Part shown: piece by piece, positions 11,791 through 23,452 of the stretch
How the letters are laid out: each line of letters begins with the position of its first letter
Numbering within the stretch: the first letter of the stretch is position 1
Assembly (NCBI GenBank): GCA_003550325.1
Contig: QKWP01000210.1
Span: 241,471 to 305,470, forward strand
Direction: 5' to 3'
Origin: Gigaspora rosea
Taxonomy: Eukaryota > Glomeromycota > Glomeromycetes > Diversisporales > Gigasporaceae
DNA length: 64,000 nt
Program-made: the position numbers and the translations under genes
The notes under the pieces: model-generated
Databases searched by the model: none
Told to the model about the DNA's origin: nothing
The model's input: the letters and a program-made list of their open reading frames with translations, nothing else

Positions 11791-12077
11791 TTAAATTTAA
11801 TTAGTAGATCATTGTGGTGCGATATACAAGCATATTGAGCATGTGATGCCTAATTAAGTCTATTATTTTATATATAAATACGAAATTTTTTACAATGTAT
11901 AGCTTTAGACTAATATAAACTTTTTAAAATAAAAGATACTAAAAATTTTTTTGTAGATTTGATAGTTTATTCAAAAAGCTATTAAATAAATACAAAATTT
12001 TTTGTTTATTTATTTTTAAAAAATTAAAAATTCTATAATTAAAATTTGATAGCTTTTTATAGTAGCAACTATTACTA

Positions 12078-12315
12078 CAGTTAGGCCTCTCTAAATGCAT
12101 AGCAAGAGACTAACAAAAAATTTTGCATTTAAAGAAGTATTGCATTTAGGAAGATAAAAATCTATAAGTAATATATTGGTTGAAAACAAGTTAAGCTATG
12201 CATTTAAAGAGATTATATATTAAGAGGGATTGTATTTAAAGAGGTTTTGATTAAGAGAGATTGCATTTAAAGTGGTTATGCATTAAGAGAAATTGTATTT
12301 AGGGAGATCTAACTG
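12078..12315. mobile_element. Pogo/Tigger-type MITE, 238 bp, TA duplication
   Basis: The left end is CAGTTAGGCCTCTCTAAATG and the complement of the right end is CAGTTAGATCTCCCTAAATA. Both ends are flanked by TA (12076-12077 and 12316-12317). Internal copies of GCATTTAAAGAGATT repeat the terminal word. Short length, CAGT ends and TA duplication fit non-autonomous pogo-like elements. A decayed pogo-type transposase lies at 4.75-6.56 kb and a related MITE at 56.07 kb. Confidence 0.8.
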
Positions 12316-12319
12316 TATT

Positions 12320-13090
12320 AAAAATCCAATATGTTATATAAATAATATAGTGTATCATTTATTAAAACAGTCTATTTTTAATATATTTTATTTTAATATA
12401 ATTGTATTTAATTGTTTGTTTTGATTTTCAGACAAATCTGGGATTAACCACATTTTATAATTTTAATTGGCTGAAGGTAGCAAGCAGTGTTTAAAATAGA
12501 AATTTTAATTTACCAATACATGCACCTGTTATATAAAAAATACTAGTTAAAAAAAACCTGTAAAAAAATTTTTATATAAAGCAAGTATTTGTAGCCAATA
12601 TGTATTAGTTGATTTTTTTTCAAATTTAACCCAAAATAGCACAATGCCTTTTACAACAATGATTTTTTCTCATTATCTTTTTTTCCTTTAACATGTGATG
12701 ATCCTTACGATAATTACTTAAGCATAACTAATATTATATATTAGGTTATTAAATTCAATAATATTCTAATACTTCACTCTCCTATAAGAAAAGTGGCCCA
12801 GAATCATACAGAAAAACAGTGTATAGACATGTGATCGAGTAGCATGTGCTATAGGGCAGATGTAAACATGCATAATTCAAGTAGGTACAGGAATCAGCGG
12901 ATCGTGTTGATCTGTATACACATGCCAATTTAACATGAAATTACATAAATTGTTTGTGCCTTTTGTAGCTGTTTATTAAGCCAATTAACATATGTGATGG
13001 CATGTAAATGAAATAAGTAAGTAAATATAAATATAGTTCACTTTTCAATAGATATTTTATTAAAAGAGAACCAGATAATGGTTGAAGTAT
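12320..13090. other. Intergenic stretch without a gene
   Basis: Mixed-composition AT-rich DNA. I see no coherent reading frame, RNA gene or terminal repeat. Confidence 0.5.
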
Positions 13091-14102
13091 ATATATCTAA
13101 AATCTTGCAAGAAATCTTTTTCTTTAATTGACGATTCTCCAGTCAACAGATGCATGATCATAGTGTAATGTGACTCAAATTACTATGTAAATCATTTATA
13201 GACGAATGCCACGATCACCCAAGGAAAAATATTTTTTTTACTAAGTTAATGAGTTATGTCGACTAATTAAAAGTTGTAGAGCTCGTCAAGTCGCATCTAA
13301 CAGTGGTTAGATCATCAAAATTGGCCTAGTAGATGTGGAGATATCGTCGAATAACGATTGGACAACTATGTAAAATTCTATGTAAACAAACATTTGTTTA
13401 CATAAAATTTTACATAGTCACCCAATCGTTTTTTGATGATAACTCAGCATCTACTAGGCCAATTTTGATGATCTCATTACCTTTAGATTCGTCATAATGA
13501 GCTCTACAACTTTCGCTTAATCGGCATAATTCATTAACTTAGTAAAAAAGTATTTTTTCTTGGGTGATCGTGGCATTTCTGCTATAATAATCTATATTAT
13601 AGGTAGAAATGCCACGATCATCCAAGGAAAAATATTTTTTTTACTAAGTTAATAAGATTATGCTGATTAATTGAAAGTTGTAGAGCTCATTATGACGAAT
13701 CTAAAGGTGGTGAGATCATCAAATTGGCCCAGTAGATGCTGAGTTATCATCAAAAAATGATTGGGCGACTATGTAAAATTTTATGTAAACAAATGTTTGT
13801 TTACATAAAATTTTACATAGTCATCCAATCGTTTTTCGACGATATTTCCGCATCTACTAGACCGATTTTGATAATCTAACTACCATTAGATGCGTCTTGA
13901 CAAGCTCTACAACTTTCAATTAGTCGACATAACTCATTAACTTAGTAAAAAAATATTTTTCTTTGGGTGATCATGGCATTTCGTCTATAAGTGATTTACA
14001 TAGTAATTTGTGTCACATTACACTAAGATCATGCATTTGTTGACTGGCGGATCATCAATTAAGATACTAGAGCAGGCTTACTTGCAAGTTTTTGAGATAT
14101 TG
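13091..14102. mobile_element. Foldback element with two tandem long hairpins
   Basis: Outer inverted repeats: TATCTAAAATCTTGCAAG at the left and CTTGCAAGTTTTTGAGATAT at the right. The complementary arms continue through AGTCAACAGATGCATGATC and AATTACTATGTAAATCA. Inside are two hairpins of nearly 400 bp each (about 13205-13580 and 13605-13985). Each is centred on a TTTACATA palindrome (AACAAACATTTGTTTACAT) and bounded by ATGCCACGATCA and its complement. No coding capacity and no clear target duplication. Confidence 0.7.
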
Positions 14103-14109
14103 CACCTTT

Positions 14110-15680
14110 TTTAAAAAAATTGTTTGTGATACTTTGCTCTTATAGTACTCTGTAAAATGAGCCAGACATATCATTTTTAATATGTGCTATTCCATGTAAT
14201 TCGATATGCCATCACGTACAATGTGCATATACATGCATACCATTTTGTGTAATATAATATAATGTACTATCCCATTACCATAGTATCTGTGTCATTTTTA
14301 ATCATGCTATTCCATAAAATGTGCCTATATGTACCACACAGTTCATACCATTCCATGTATATATACTATTTTCCTATACTATACCCCAAACCACTTTTCT
14401 TATAGAGCTCTTTATAAAATCATATACTATATTATACTATGTTTCTAGTAACTTATATATGTACCAGTTACATCAAAAAATTCCAGATCATGCACTGTTT
14501 GTTGCACTGGTCCAATTTTAAAATACCAGTGTATGCAATATAAAAAATAGTAGATCCGTATTTTATCATGCTATTTTATATACTGGTAGCAAGTGACTAT
14601 TAGGTAGTTTTGTGATATATTACCTATACAGGCACACATAATTTTTTTTTAATTATTTAGATTTTTCATTATACAAATTGACTTTTATTTATAATTAAAA
14701 AATATCGATTATGTCAAATTTATATGAATTTAATAAAAACTTAATTTTCAAAAAATTGTAAAAATTAGCCATTTTAATAGATAACACTCTATATAAAAAA
14801 TGATATAAATATGCTCTATCCTTAAAATTATTTAAAATTAAAATAAAATTAAAAGATTTAAAAATTAAATTAAAAATAAAATTAAAAATAAAATTAAAAA
14901 TAAAAAATTAAAGTTTTTATCTAATTTTCATCTAGGGTGATATCATCAAGTATATAGATCATATACTTATTTATCATAGCTATGGTTATATTGGATCTAT
15001 ATATTGTCGCATGATAGCATGATACAGTATTTTGTATAGCACTTTTTATATACACACTTTTTTTCTTCATTAATGCACCTTCTACTAAGCTTTTTTTTGA
15101 TGCACTAACGTTAGCATTTATTTATTCTTTAATATACACAGAATATAGTAGCTACATTATATATTGTTGTATTTGCAGTATCAGGTATTTCGTGTACTAT
15201 TTTTTATTTAGACACATACACATCTTTTTTATTCGTTGACATTTGGACATGTCAATGCATAATGACCAATTTGTTTGCATTTATGATACCTTCTAACCTT
15301 TGTTTCCGAATATTGCAAGGTACTAACATTATCATTAAAGGTATAGTGTAATACAATATAAATATAAATGCCGAATTATTTATTGTACATACAAAAATCA
15401 GCGGTTTATATAAACAAAGTTAGAATAATTTTAAAAATTAAAATAAATTAGTCGAAAACAATTTAAAAATTGATTTTTAATCTTATGTAAATATAAACAA
15501 GAATATTTCAATATATTTTTCAATTTTTCAATACTATAAAATTTTGCGAGGAGTTGTTAATTTTTACGAGGAGATCTACATAAATTATCAACTCTGATTG
15601 GTTAGAATCTATGTAAATCATATGATCATCATATGATTTGTTATGATTTGAATAATTTGCAATGTGATTACTATTAAAAA
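14110..15680. other. Intergenic, AT-rich, minor repeats
   Basis: The phrase CATTTTTAATATGTGCTATT (near 14175) recurs as CATTTTTAATCATGCTATTC (near 14293), and 14820-14910 is a run of AAAATTAAAAAT repeats. No gene is supported. Confidence 0.5.
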
Positions 15681-16339
15681 TGATCTATGTTATACTCTAC
15701 CTTTAAAAGCTTTAGTTACCTTTTGGATTTCAGTTTTATTGCTCCGTTCAGTACTTTGAACAGTATGTTGAGCTTTTCTTGAAGGTTTGCCACCAGATTT
15801 GTATCTATTTAGTTGTCAGCCTTTATGTGGTACGTGTAAAGGATCTTTAATACTTATAAAACTAGCATTGTTTTGTATATTAAACAAATCGTTTTTTGTC
15901 ACCTTAATGAAATTTTTTAAGTGACTAACGAATTTTTCAAATTTGTTAGCCCAAATTGCAAGATCAAGAGCTTTTTTGGCATAGCCCATTCTGAAGCCAT
16001 ACTTTTGTTTAGGTTCTTGTAGCTGTTCAACATTATATGTTTGTTTAAATGTGACCAAATGTTGGAATGTTAAAGGTTGGAGTAAAAGTAGCTCTGATTC
16101 TTTTTTAGTGATTTGGTAAGTCAGTATATTCAAATTCTTTTGATAGGTATTATATTTGCTATTATTGTACCAGTGTTGAGAAATTAATGAACTATGGAAA
16201 TTTATGTTTTTTAAGGAAGACATAACACGAAAAAAGTGGCGGCATACTATTTCTTTATTGATTAGAAAAAGGCAAGTACATAAATGTGAACCATCGTTAA
16301 GAAGAATTATGTACTGCGGTTCTGAGGTTTGTATGCTAT

Positions 16340-17110
16340 GCCTAATTACTTTCTACTTCACTGAAACTATAAAAAAATTGAAAATATTATTATTATATAT
16401 TAATTATGTTTTTATTATATTTTAAAAAACGTTATAATTACTAGTTATAAGTTAATAATAATAATATAAATAATATATATTAAAACTGTTTTAGTAATAT
16501 TAATAAAAACATTTTTAAAACATTATTAAACTAAATAAATTTCATATTTATAGTATAATATAAATATTTATATTATATAAATATATCATATTATAATATA
16601 TTTTATAATATTAAATATAATATAAATAAAACAAATCAATAATATAATGATTTAGACAAATGTGTTTACCCCAAAATCTTGCAAAAAAGATTTTTTGTTA
16701 AAATACGAAGGATGGTTTCATAAGCAAAATTACGAGATATAAGCATTTTTTAAAAATAATTTTGGTTTAAAAAATATTTTTAAAAAACTTATTTTAATAT
16801 ATTTTTAAAATATAATAATAATGTTTTTATAATATTTTTAATAATATTAAAATAATGTTTTAAAATATTTTTAAACAATTTATTTTAAACTATTTTTAAA
16901 ATATAATAATAATGTTTTTATAATAATTTTATAATATTTTTGAAACAGATTTAAATTTTTATTTTATTTTTAAAATTTTTATTATATTATTAATATATTA
17001 TAAAAACATTATTAAAATATTTTTTTATATAAAAACATATTTATTATATTTTCAAAATATTATTATTTTATTATAAAAACATATATACTTTTTTTTAAGT
17101 TTCAGTAAAG
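16340..17110. repeat. AT-rich block inside the MULE gene
   Basis: Repeats of AATAATGTTTTTATAATATT and TTTTTAAAATAT dominate. At 16660-16740 lies another copy of the dispersed block seen at 11.65 and 28.6 kb (CCCCAAAATCTTGCAAAAAA). It separates the conserved core from the C-terminus of the MULE protein, so it is best read as later inserted sequence. Confidence 0.5.
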
Positions 17111-18264
17111 TATACTACTTTAACAGAATTATGAAGTATTGTTTCCAACAATGATGAAAATAGTGATTGTGGTTGATCATAATCATCTTCCCTGGCCATA
17201 TTTTGGTGATAAAAATCATCTGTTGTTTACACCAAAGGGAAGTTCATTAATAATATATATTAGTTTTTATTTTTATTATATTTTAATTTTCTTAACTAAC
17301 ATAATAAACTTTACTTCTAAAAATGATTGCTAATTATTATATAAAAATACATTGTAGCATAATGACTTTGCCATTTGATCATGCTGTTTTTGAAGAATTT
17401 GTGACGTTAAATACTCTTGCAAAAATTTATCTAGTTTAAAAAAGTATTCATCAATTATGCTTGGCATTCTTCGCATTGGGATTTCATCATTTAAAGTTGT
17501 CTTTTTTGACTGATTATTGAAGGCTTTTTGAATTTCTTCAACAACCTTGGCTAAATGTGAAGATCTAGTTAGTTTGTCTTTGATTATTTTATTACATACT
17601 TTTACTCACTGTGTGCTTTGGATTCCAGCCATAAAATTTCTATTGATCGTGTAACTGGTCTAACTACTCCTACAGGAATATAAGATTTTTATAAGATAGT
17701 TTTTACAAACCGGATATTTGTTGATAAGTGTACTCCATTGTGTTTCAAATTTATTATAGCAAAGTGAATTATGCATCACTAAAAATTTAGAACGAAATAT
17801 TTCAAACTGATTTCTCAACTTTTCTTTAAGCTTTTTTCTTAAGTTTAGGTCAATGTGAAAAATGCAGTGAAGATGTCGTGTATTGGGATAATTATTTCAT
17901 ACAGACGCGATTAATGCTGGATTAGCATCAGCATATAAAACTACAGGAGCAATATCGCAAGAGTTTTTTAATTCTTGGAGAACCCATGTAAATATTGCTT
18001 TTGTTTCATTTCTAAAAGTGCAGCAAGCTACTATTAAATTCTGTAAGTTTTTTCAACAACTATAACTAACATTAATATCATATTGAATTGATTAGTTTTA
18101 TATATTGTATCAACGATTACAATATCCCTATATCTTTCATAAACATTAACTTGATCAGAGGACATCCAAAACAATGAATTTAGCCTTCTTTCATCTACTT
18201 CGAACCGAGGCTTTATTATCTACCTTGGATTATTATCTTTTTTAAATATAACACAGTAAGCATA

Positions 18265-18513
18265 TGGGGGTGAGTCAGTAGAAAAGGGACAAATTTTTTA
18301 TAAATAAAAGTTTTTTTAACTTTAAGCTTAAATATTTTAACAACTATCTTAATAAATTTAATAATTTTTTTTTATTTTAATTCTATATAATTTTAAGATT
18401 AAAATAAAAAAATTTTTAGCAAATTTGATTAAATAGTTGTCAAAATATTTTAATTTAAAAATTAAAAAAATTTTACTAAAAATGATTTGTTCCTTTTCTA
18501 CTGACTCACCCCG
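18265..18513. mobile_element. MITE, 249 bp, GTGAGTCA ends, TA duplication
   Basis: The left end contains GGGTGAGTCAGTAGAAAAGG. The complement of the right end is GGGTGAGTCAGTAGAAAAGG. The flanks are TA on both sides (18263-18264 and 18514-18515). The interior is AT-only and partly palindromic. Its size and TA duplication fit a Tc1/mariner-type MITE. It is inserted in the MULE coding region. A diverged relative of nearly the same length lies at 23453-23704. Confidence 0.85.
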
Positions 18514-19059
18514 TATTACATACATCATTTCTATCTGGTTTTACTTGGTTTTTAAATCTTTGTATAGCATTACTCAAATCTTTTTTATTTATTATTTTAT
18601 CGGGAAATGATGCAACTAATAGATTGTATTGGGTCGCTATACCCATTTTGCTATAAATTGTCCAGAATTTAAATTTTGTCAGTTAATTTTCTAAATCTTG
18701 GTGCTATTTCAGCAATAAGAGGATTCATCATATAATTATGTTCACCGATTATATTGTTAACCTGAATTTTATTAACTGATTTAGGAAAAGCAAGAATAAT
18801 ATACCAGAGATACCCAATCATATGTGAATCTCGATCCCTTTTGTTCTCTTCTAGAATTTTTTTCTGAAGTTTATGCATACCGAAATAATGCATTCATATG
18901 TTCAACTTTTTATAATAGTACTATCTTTTGGATCTAATGTATGCTTTTTCTCACATATACTAAAGTCTTCTTGTTTTGTATAGTCGTCAGAAATTTATCA
19001 GCTAGTTCCCATGTATCAAATTTCATATTTGTATTTAATACTAATTTTTTTTGTTTGCT

Positions 19060-19141
19060 ATTATTATCATTGGCATCATCATTATTATCGTTATCATCGT
19101 CATTGTCGTTATTATCATTATTATCATCATCATTATATTGA
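19060..19141. repeat. ATC/ATT trinucleotide tract
   Basis: Imperfect (ATC/ATT/GTC) trinucleotides encode the Asp/Asn-rich start of the decayed MULE protein on the minus strand. Such tracts expand by slippage, so the acidic tail may not be functional. Confidence 0.7.
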
Positions 19142-19901
19142 ATCAAGTTCTCATCATAAATTGGTTCCTCTGTTTGAGCTTTATCATCTAATATCTACCG
19201 AAGCTTTATTCAGTATCTCTGTATCTTTATATGAGACTTCATCTGCTTCTAAATGGTAGCCAGAACAGTTTATATCATATTTGCAAGGATATTGAAAACA
19301 TAATGATTTATTGAATCACTGCGATTGTCATCTTCCATGTAAATAGAACAGTATAGTACAATAGTATCGCAGATTAATTGTCACAAACAATATTAAAAGG
19401 CAAGTGTATTTAAAATATTTATTCAGTTTTTATTTCTATTAAGAGCAAAAGAGTAATTAACTATTCTTCTTTATTTTGCTTTTGCTTATATATTGACATT
19501 TTAACTATGTTTATTATATTATACAAATGATCATTTGATCATAACTCTATAATTATATCCTTGTTATTCATCATTTGAATAATCTTATTTTATATGCACT
19601 TTGTATCATCGATTCTTATATAACTTTAGGGTAAGCATTTTTTTTGATCTCTTGAATAGATATTTGGATAATAGTATAGTAATCAGAAAGAAATAATTTA
19701 AACAAGCTAAGTATAAAAATATACTGTTTTGCTTCTTTATTTAACTATTACTAACTGATAATATTTTTTTTCATAAGAATATACAGAGTATCTTATCTAG
19801 GATTATCATTATAATTTCCTGTCTACTAAGTGTCACTCATGACTACCTTCATCATTATTTTTTACACGTGATTAACTATATTTATAATAATCATATTGTG
19901 A

Positions 19902-19935
19902 CCGGGAATCTTCCCACGAAAGATTCCTGGTCTCA
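19902..19935. repeat. Short hairpin GACCGGGAATCTT
   Basis: GACCGGGAATCTT and AAGATTCCTGGTC pair (one mismatch) around a 7-base loop. It sits at the boundary between AT-rich DNA and a GC-richer region, but no element end could be assigned. Confidence 0.4.
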
Positions 19936-20049
19936 TATTGATCATTGGGAAACACTAATTTTTAATTCTTAATTTTTATTTGAATCAATTTCTTTTTTTG
20001 TATTTTTCACATTTTATCTAAAGAACTTTAAAAGCCAAAGTAAATAGGA

Positions 20050-21560
20050 CAGTAAAATGAAACTAAAAAAAGGCACGATGTGAGCAAAGTGAAAGTAAAA
20101 GTTTGAAATAAAGTTAAATGTAGAAGTAAAAAGCAAAGACGTAAAAAGATAAAAACAATAAAGTAATATAAATAAAAAAACAATAAAAATGATGTACTGA
20201 ATAGAACATACCCTATGGCAAGAGGGGACACCAACCTGGCCACTGGAGTCATACCGGAGGAAAAGGACCCATGTTTCAGAAGTAGGTACCAAGGAAAGAA
20301 AGTCCATCTGCACATAAAGCCGAGCAGACCAATCCTTCTGGGCCAACTGGCTTGGTAGTTTGGGAGGGATCGGTATAAAGTTGGAGGTGTTGGATGTGAG
20401 TACTGAGGATCAGAATGAACCTTGCAAGGGCAGACGAAACTGACCGACTAACAGAGAGTGAAGGCGTATATGTATCAAAGCCCAATGGAGCTCTGGGTGT
20501 ACCCATATGGGAGTCTTAGGACGTTAAGAGGATTTGGAACTATCAATAACCAGTATAGCTAGTATAAGTGCATGTAGTAGTATGAAAATCGGGTTGGCCA
20601 AGCCTCATGATTAGGGTTCTCAGCATGAGGGTCCTTGGTATACCACTTATGCCATGCCACTATGGCATGCCTTAGGCATGCCATTGAGTCTAAAGGCATG
20701 CTATTAATTATAATAATATATAAATATATAAAGAAGCAATTTATATTTTTGAACTTCAAAAAAAATTTTTTATCCAATTAAATTGAACAAGTAAATCATA
20801 TATTTATAGCATGCCCTGGCATGCATTTGGCACGAAATTTAGAATTTGGCATGCCATCTGGCATGCCAAATTTTTTTATCATGCCAAGAACCCTACTCAT
20901 AATGCCATCCAACTATATTAGGGACTGGAAGCTTCAGCGAAACATACCTGGGTACTTGTCACTATAGGGAGGAGTACAGTTGTTCGCAAATTTCTGAAAT
21001 CAGAATGTTAAATCCTGGGTCTCCAAGTCGCAAGAAAATCAGCTAGTTGCGGCAGCATGCAGGCTTGAGATACTTACCCAATGTAGTAGAGGCAGCTGAT
21101 GGCTTGAGATACGAACTCCCAAAAAGTACGCCAGTAAGGGATCTTCTGGGCCACCAGAATATGGGTATACCAAATTGGAAGCAGAAAGCGCCTACCTGGA
21201 ATTACATACACCAAATTGGAAGTGATGAGATTAGGAAATATGGGTAAAGTGGTAGACATGTGAACATCGATTGTTGGTTGGGGAAAAGGGACGTCCAAAA
21301 AAACCAGGCTGGCTATATAAATGGGAGTATGGTAGGCTCTGGTAGGTTTAGGTTATAGATAAAAAAGTCCAAGTCTCAGTACTTAGTAGATAGTATAATA
21401 ATTGTAAGCAATATATTGTAAATGATTAATATACACTCAATAAAGTCTGGAGGCATGATCAAAGTGAAAGTTTGAAAAAAGTTAAACGTAGAAATAAAAA
21501 GCAGAGGCGAAAATAAGAAAACAAAAAAAAAAAATAAATAAAAAAAAAAAAAATAAAACG
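20050..21560. repeat. GC-richer region bounded by a direct repeat of about 100 bp
   Basis: The block at about 20088-20160 (GCAAAGTGAAAGTAAAAGTT, then TTAAATGTAGAAGTAAAAAG) recurs at about 21456-21520 (TCAAAGTGAAAGTTTGAAAA, then TTAAACGTAGAAATAAAAAG). The DNA between has a more balanced composition than its surroundings. It contains no coherent long frame. Short frames (for example 21047-21247) show no recognisable domain. It could be the remains of an LTR-type element or a decayed gene, and I cannot decide. Confidence 0.35.
20612..20895. mobile_element. hAT-type MITE, 284 bp, with GGCATGCC repeats
   Basis: The ends read TAGGGTTCTCAGCATG on the left and TAGGGTTCTTGGCATG on the complement of the right. 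Flanking octamers CTCATGAT (20604-20611) and CTCATAAT (20896-20903) differ at one base. About eight copies of the palindromic word GGCATGCC or close variants lie near both ends, likely transposase binding sites. The TAGGGTTC end is shared with the 1.7 kb foldback at 9024, suggesting a common transposase source. Confidence 0.8.
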
Positions 21561-21750
21561 AAGCCCAAAAGTTAGTAAAGCACAATACGAATATAAATAT
21601 GGAACACGTGTAAAAATAATGGTATAGTAGTCCGATTAACATCTAGTGACACGCTCCTGGGGATTNTAGTATGTGGATGGTCCTTTGGGCCATCCATGTG
21701 CTATGATCATTGGTAAACTCTGTTATAATTTCCACTTCTCCAGGAAATAA

Positions 21751-22648
21751 GGGAGCTTCCAGAAATTACGTAATTTTTGGGTGGGTGGGTGGGGTCACCA
21801 AAATATCAGGTTATAATTCTGATCAAAATTTTATAATTCTGGCCAAAAGTATAAAATTATAAAATTATTAATAACTTTTGATCTACTGGGCCAATTTAGA
21901 TGATTTAACTACCAAAATGCTCGTCTCGATAAGACGATTCTAACAAGTCCAAAATCGTTAAAATTTTAATTACAGGATCCCAAGATCGTTCAACTTTTGT
22001 GTAATTTTAATAGTGATTTTTTAGAATCACTAAGTAAATTTCTTTAACATTGAATAACTTTTGATCCACTGGTCCGTTCTGGATTATTTAACTACCAAAA
22101 TGTTCGTCTCAGTGAGACGATTCTAACAGGCCCAAAATCGCTAAATTCCAATTACAGGATCCCAAGATCGATAAAGATTTGTATTGTTATTAACAATACA
22201 AATCTTTATCGATCTTGTGATCCTGTTATTGAAATTTAGCGATTTTAGGCTTGTTAGAATTGTCTTACTGAGATGAACATTTTGGTAGTTAAATCATTCA
22301 AAATGGACCAGTGGATCAAAATTATCCAATGTTAAAAAAATTTACTTAGTGATTCTAAAAATCACTATTAAAATTACACAAAAGTTGAATGATCTTGGGA
22401 TCCTGTGATTAGATTTTAATGATTTTAGGATTGTTAAAATCGTCTTGTTGAGATGAGTATTTTGGTAGTTAAATCATACAAAATGGACTAGTGGATCAAA
22501 AGTTATTATTAATTCAAAAAATTGGACATATAAATAATTTTTAAAAAAATATAAAATTTGATTGGCTAATAGGGTATCAGGTATGGGTGGGTGGGGTAAA
22601 ATTTTAAAATTTATTGTAACAAAAAATTACGTATTTTCTAGAAGCTCC
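21751..22648. mobile_element. Foldback element of 0.9 kb with G-rich subterminal tract
   Basis: It begins GGGAGCTTCCAGAAATTACG, and the complement of its right end is GGGAGCTTCTAGAAAATACG. Two direct copies of a block of roughly 160 bp (TAACTTTTGATCYACTGG, then TTTAACTACCAAAATGYTCG) are followed by the same blocks inverted. A perfect central palindrome joins them (about 22162-22216; GATCGATAAAGATTTGTATT on one arm). No open frame. Flanks AAATAA and AAATAA-like words are too simple to define a duplication. Confidence 0.75.
21779..21794 (+). other. G-quadruplex-forming motif
   Basis: GGGTGGGTGGGTGGGG has four G-tracts with one-base loops, the strongest class of predicted G-quadruplex. It lies about 28 bp inside the left end of the foldback element. 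A shorter G-rich tract (GGGTGGGTGGGG, about 22585-22596) lies near the right end on the same strand, not inverted. Confidence 0.75.
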
Positions 22649-22659
22649 CTAAATAATAC

Positions 22660-23450
22660 AAATTTCTCTATCATGTAATTATATCTAAAAAACTTCACAT
22701 TTGTTTAAGTTAGGGTTAGCATAATGTGACTATGCCCAAAGAATTTCAACTTCATTTAGATTAGAGTTAGGGTCCTATAGGGCTTGAGGTTAGCAAGTTA
22801 TATTGGTTTGGGCTATATAAAATTGCAGGATAGTGAAATTTGTAATTTAAGCTGAAATTTCTGGTTAGTTAGAGTTAGGATAAAGTAATTAAAAGTCTTT
22901 TTTTCTATGCTATAGTAAATAAAAATACTATAGCGAAGACGACAGCTATAGCGAAAGCATAAAGTATCCTTTGTGATGCAAAGGATAACAGAAAATGTCT
23001 TTTCAATTACATATTTAGTTTTGAACTATGTTAAATTGTGCTGTATGTACTAATATCAGAAAATTTTGTGATTATCAGTTCACGTGCTTACAAAATTTTT
23101 CAATCTGACTACCGATATATCTTCCGGCCTGACTTATAACCTGACTTCTGACCTGATTTAATATCGATTTCTGAACTAGGTATTGTCACCTAGAATGAAA
23201 GTTAGCAAAATTAAAAATTAAAAATTAAAGATAAAAAATTAAAAATAAACAATAAACAATATTAAAAATAAAAAATAAAAATAAACAATATTAAAAATAA
23301 AATAAAAATATTAAAATAAATAAACAATTATTAAATATTAAAATAAATAAACAATTATTAAATATTAAAATAAATAAACAATTAGAGCCATGTTATTAAT
23401 CATCTGATTATTTTTTATTAGAAATCTACTTCTCCTGCCTTTAATATATA
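22660..23450. other. Intergenic; scattered TTAGGG-like words and A-rich tandem repeats
   Basis: TTAGGGTTAG-like words occur at 22708-22880. A small inverted repeat (GCTATAG / CTATAGC) occurs at 22908-22965. From 23205 to 23385 there are A-rich tandem repeats, including a unit of about 28 bp (ATTAAAATAAATAAACAATT...) in about three copies. No gene. Confidence 0.5.
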
Positions 23451-23452
23451 TA

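Larger units (their letters stand above)
15690..19146 (-). pseudogene. Decayed Mutator-like (MULE) transposase
   Basis: MULE transposases cut DNA with an RNase H-like DDE core and often carry an N-terminal FAR1/WRKY-like and a C-terminal SWIM zinc domain. From the minus strand: an Asp/Asn-rich start (19146 down), a FAR1-like part with FPKSVNKIQVNNIIGEHNY (about 18.8 kb), first catalytic Asp in VIVDTIYKTNQFNM (about 18.11 kb), second in VLYADANPALIAS (about 17.93 kb), HCIFHIDLNLRKKL, then FMAGIQSTQ (about 17.63 kb). The C-terminus (16223-15816) has KYGFRMGYAKKALDLAI and DPLHVPHKG, followed by a stop where Arg is expected and a Gly/Lys-rich tail ending at 15690. It is interrupted by a MITE (18265-18513), AT-rich sequence (16.34-17.1 kb) and several stops. 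The family call is firm, and the element ends were not found. Confidence 0.8.

Noticed and set aside
19902..21740. Complete LTR retrotransposon from 19.9 to 21.7 kb (TGATCATTGGGAAAC and TGATCATTGGTAAAC near the two ends)
   Set aside because: The order of shared blocks differs at the two ends, no gag/pol is present, and no target duplication is seen.
22708..22880. TTAGGGTTAG-like words (also 26.2, 28.57, 39.8, 53.9 kb) as interstitial telomere
   Set aside because: The words are short, imperfect and not in tandem, and at three places they belong to a dispersed MITE-like repeat.
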